A stretch of DNA of 21,934 bases, taken from positions 1-21,934 of IMG/VR virus record IMGVR_UViG_3300036864_000137, one strand, 5' to 3'. Below, in pieces: positions 20,581-21,934 of the stretch. The position numbers and the translations under genes were made by a program. The notes below the pieces were generated by a model. That model searched no databases. It saw nothing but the letters and a program-made list of their open reading frames with translations, and was not told the DNA's origin. Positions within the stretch are counted from its first letter, which is position 1. Every line of letters begins with the position of its first letter. This DNA comes from a virus.

Positions 20581-20871
20581 TTACTGCACGCGCCGTAGCT
20601 TGGCCGCCGGCGAGGGCCCGATATTCGCCGTGATGACGGCGGATGGCTTCGGCCCGCGGTGCGCTTTGCGGAGCGGGAGCGCCAACCTGTCGACGAGCAG
20701 GTCATGCTCGCGCAGCATCTTCACGAGGGGGTGCTCTACGAGCTGTCCGGTCGACCCCGTCGTGACTAGGGGTTTGCCTTCGCGCTCCCATGCTTGACGA
20801 ATTTCGTCACGCCGTTGAACGGCCTCTTCGTATCGCTGCTCGGCGTCGGCTGGCAAATTGATTTCACCCAT
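20581..20871 (-). CDS. Terminase small subunit, P27-like
   Basis: 96 residues from ATG 20871. The helical pattern INLPADAEQRYEEAVQRRDE, then WEREGKPLVTTGSTGQLVEH followed by PLVKMLREHDLLVDRLA, is that of P27-type small terminases (W...G.P..t.gs.Gq...HPl...l). These recognise the packaging site and load the large subunit. The frame is open further upstream to ATG 20997, but that part overlaps the HNH gene; the ATG four bases after the HNH stop is more consistent with coupled translation. No strong ribosome site is present. The C-terminal part (RGPKPSAVITANIGPSP) is basic and Pro-rich. Confidence 0.8.
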   Translation of the reverse strand: MGEINLPADAEQRYEEAVQRRDEIRQAWEREGKPLVTTGSTGQLVEHPLVKMLREHDLLVDRLALPLRKAHRGPKPSAVITANIGPSPAAKLRRVQ

Positions 20872-20875
20872 ACGT

Positions 20876-21574
20876 TCAGACTGCAAGAGGTATCTGCTCT
20901 CCCTCTTGACCAGCGCCGCGAGCAACGTTGCATCGGAGATGTGCTGGCCGGAGATTGGTAAGGTCGTCTGTCCCACCGCTTGAGCGTGGTAGGACATGGT
21001 CGATTGACCCAGACGACGGGTGTGGCCATCTCAAGGTCAGCTTGATGGGCTTTCGGCAAATCCAACACTTCGCCCCGAACATCGCGATGACTTCCGCAAA
21101 ACTGAATGCTTGGTGGAAGCCCCATCGGCGCCGACGTCGGTTCTTCTGCTGACATGCAGGTCGACAGAAGATCTGAGTCAGGCTAGCGATCTGGAATGAA
21201 CGGCCGCATTCTCGGCACTCTCGCTGAGCCGCAGCGATGCGCGCGCGAAAGCGGCACTTTTGGGAGCAGAATCTCCTTCGATCCGACGGACGGCAGGTAA
21301 ATTCAGACTCGCAGGCCTCGCAGCGTCGGGTGACAACGGACCTCCCGGTTCTTTGAGCGGCATCGCTGCAGAGCCGCGAGCAGAACTTCCGCTTGGCGCT
21401 CGGCGCGTCCCAGAAGGTGCTGCCACAACGCATGCAACTGATCTCAACCTTCGCCGTGGGGCGGGGCCGCCTGGGCCTGTGAACGTAGGATCGCTTACGG
21501 CGATATTTGTTGTACGCCCGTTGATACGCTAGGCGCTCCTCGCGGTGCTGGCTGTAGTAGGAGTTCGAGACCAA
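20876..21574 (-). CDS. HNH endonuclease with three N-terminal zinc ribbons
   Basis: 232 residues. Three Cys4 modules come first: C47xxC50...C65xxxC69, C85xxC88...C103xxxC107 and C120xxC123...C137xxxC141. A basic linker (NRRRRRWG) leads to the HNH nuclease: CWICRK, SIDHVLPRSSGGTDDLTN (Asp192, His193, catalytic), then NLRPAHLRCN. HNH proteins next to terminases take part in cos cleavage in HK97-like phages; others are homing enzymes. The TTG start at 21574 has a perfect GGAGG 5 bases upstream. The stop is four bases before the small terminase start, so the gene is translated together with the packaging genes, favouring a packaging role over a pure homing role. Confidence 0.88.
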   Translation of the reverse strand: MVSNSYYSQHREERLAYQRAYNKYRRKRSYVHRPRRPRPTAKVEISCMRCGSTFWDAPSAKRKFCSRLCSDAAQRTGRSVVTRRCEACESEFTCRPSDRRRFCSQKCRFRARIAAAQRECRECGRSFQIASLTQIFCRPACQQKNRRRRRWGFHQAFSFAEVIAMFGAKCWICRKPIKLTLRWPHPSSGSIDHVLPRSSGGTDDLTNLRPAHLRCNVARGAGQEGEQIPLAV

Positions 21575-21934
21575 AAAATCCTCCGAGCAAAATTGGGAAG
21601 CTGAAACCTTCGTTTTCTGATGGCGGAGCGGGCTTCACGCATCCGAAGCGTTTGAGAAATCAACCCCTCCCCCCCATGCGAGGGCAACAACAAACTTGGC
21701 TCAGCGGATTTTCAACTTCCAGAGAATCGCTGTCTCACTCGTGTGAGGCTCGACTGTAAACACGCCTCCAGGGAATACGAATCTGCCTTGGCCGCCAAGA
21801 CTTGAGCGATGCCGGTGAAGAACGCGGTGTGGCCGTGGACATGGAGGAGTTCAGTTCGTGGTCGCCCGACCGGATCAGCCGTCGAGAAGGAGGCGGCCAA
21901 GGGCGTCTAAGCGAGAGGCGGCCTAGGTGGAGGC
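21575..21934. other. Region upstream of the packaging genes with no convincing gene
   Basis: 360 bases up to the window edge. A minus-strand frame at 21712-21900 starts with a TTG, has no ribosome site and shows no recognisable pattern. A short plus-strand frame from an ATG at 21840 runs out of the window. The stretch contains a C-rich run near 21664-21675 and a small inverted repeat CTCACTCGTGTGAG around 21735. Because it precedes the HNH and terminase genes, it is where a cos or pac site and a late promoter would be expected, but I cannot identify either. Confidence 0.4.

Noticed and set aside
20872-20997. Extended N terminus of the small terminase (ATG 20997)
   Set aside because: The extra 42 residues overlap the HNH catalytic end in another frame and are not needed for the P27-like pattern; ATG 20871 fits coupled translation. 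The longer form is not fully excluded.
21712-21900. A 62-codon minus-strand frame near the right edge
   Set aside because: It starts with TTG, has no ribosome site, has an in-frame stop just upstream, and shows no recognisable family. It could be real but the support is too weak.

Overview
The window is the late-gene half of a siphovirus genome, most likely an integrated prophage or a temperate phage contig, from a GC-rich bacterium. The evidence is a near-complete set of head, connector, tail and lysis genes packed on the minus strand. Genes are joined by stop/start overlaps (TAATG, TGATG) and several have GGAGG-type ribosome sites. GTG and TTG starts are common. A tyrosine integrase and an excisionase-like gene face the cluster from the left. 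The host phylum cannot be fixed from the sequence. No tRNA, rRNA, CRISPR array or IS transposase was seen.

Layout in direction of late transcription (right to left). A 360-base stretch without a convincing gene (21575-21934) comes first. Next is the packaging module: a zinc-ribbon HNH endonuclease, a P27-like small terminase, the large terminase and the portal (21574 to 17367). Five small virion-like genes follow (17366 to 15185), one of them made of 14-residue repeats; they sit where many HK97-type phages go straight from portal to protease. Then come a prohead protease with a long N-terminal extension, the HK97-fold major capsid protein, and a LAGLIDADG endonuclease whose start codon lies in the loop of a strong hairpin. 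The connector block (12152 to 9709) leads to the tail tube, the tail assembly chaperone pair made by a -1 frameshift, a short tape measure protein and four distal tail or fibre-like proteins. The lysis end (3775 to 1268) holds an amidase endolysin with an Ala-rich helical tail, a staphylococcal-nuclease-type protein, an i-spanin-like protein, small coiled-coil and membrane proteins, a 28-residue Cys-rich microprotein and a holin-like protein. A hairpin separates the lysis end from the convergent integrase.

How it fits together: the terminases and HNH protein cut and package DNA through the portal into a capsid matured by the protease. Connector proteins join the head to a flexible tail; 453 tape-measure residues suggest roughly 65-70 nm by the usual rule of about 0.15 nm per residue. 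The lysis genes open the envelope at the end of the cycle. The one convincing gene on the opposite strand inside the late operon is a small predicted lipoprotein (8507-8722), a candidate moron.

The most interesting observations are the canonical GGGTTTT frameshift site, the hairpin-buried homing endonuclease start, the Cys-rich microprotein, the 14-residue repeat protein, the antisense lipoprotein, and a conserved-looking N-terminal segment of the large terminase that has no canonical start codon.
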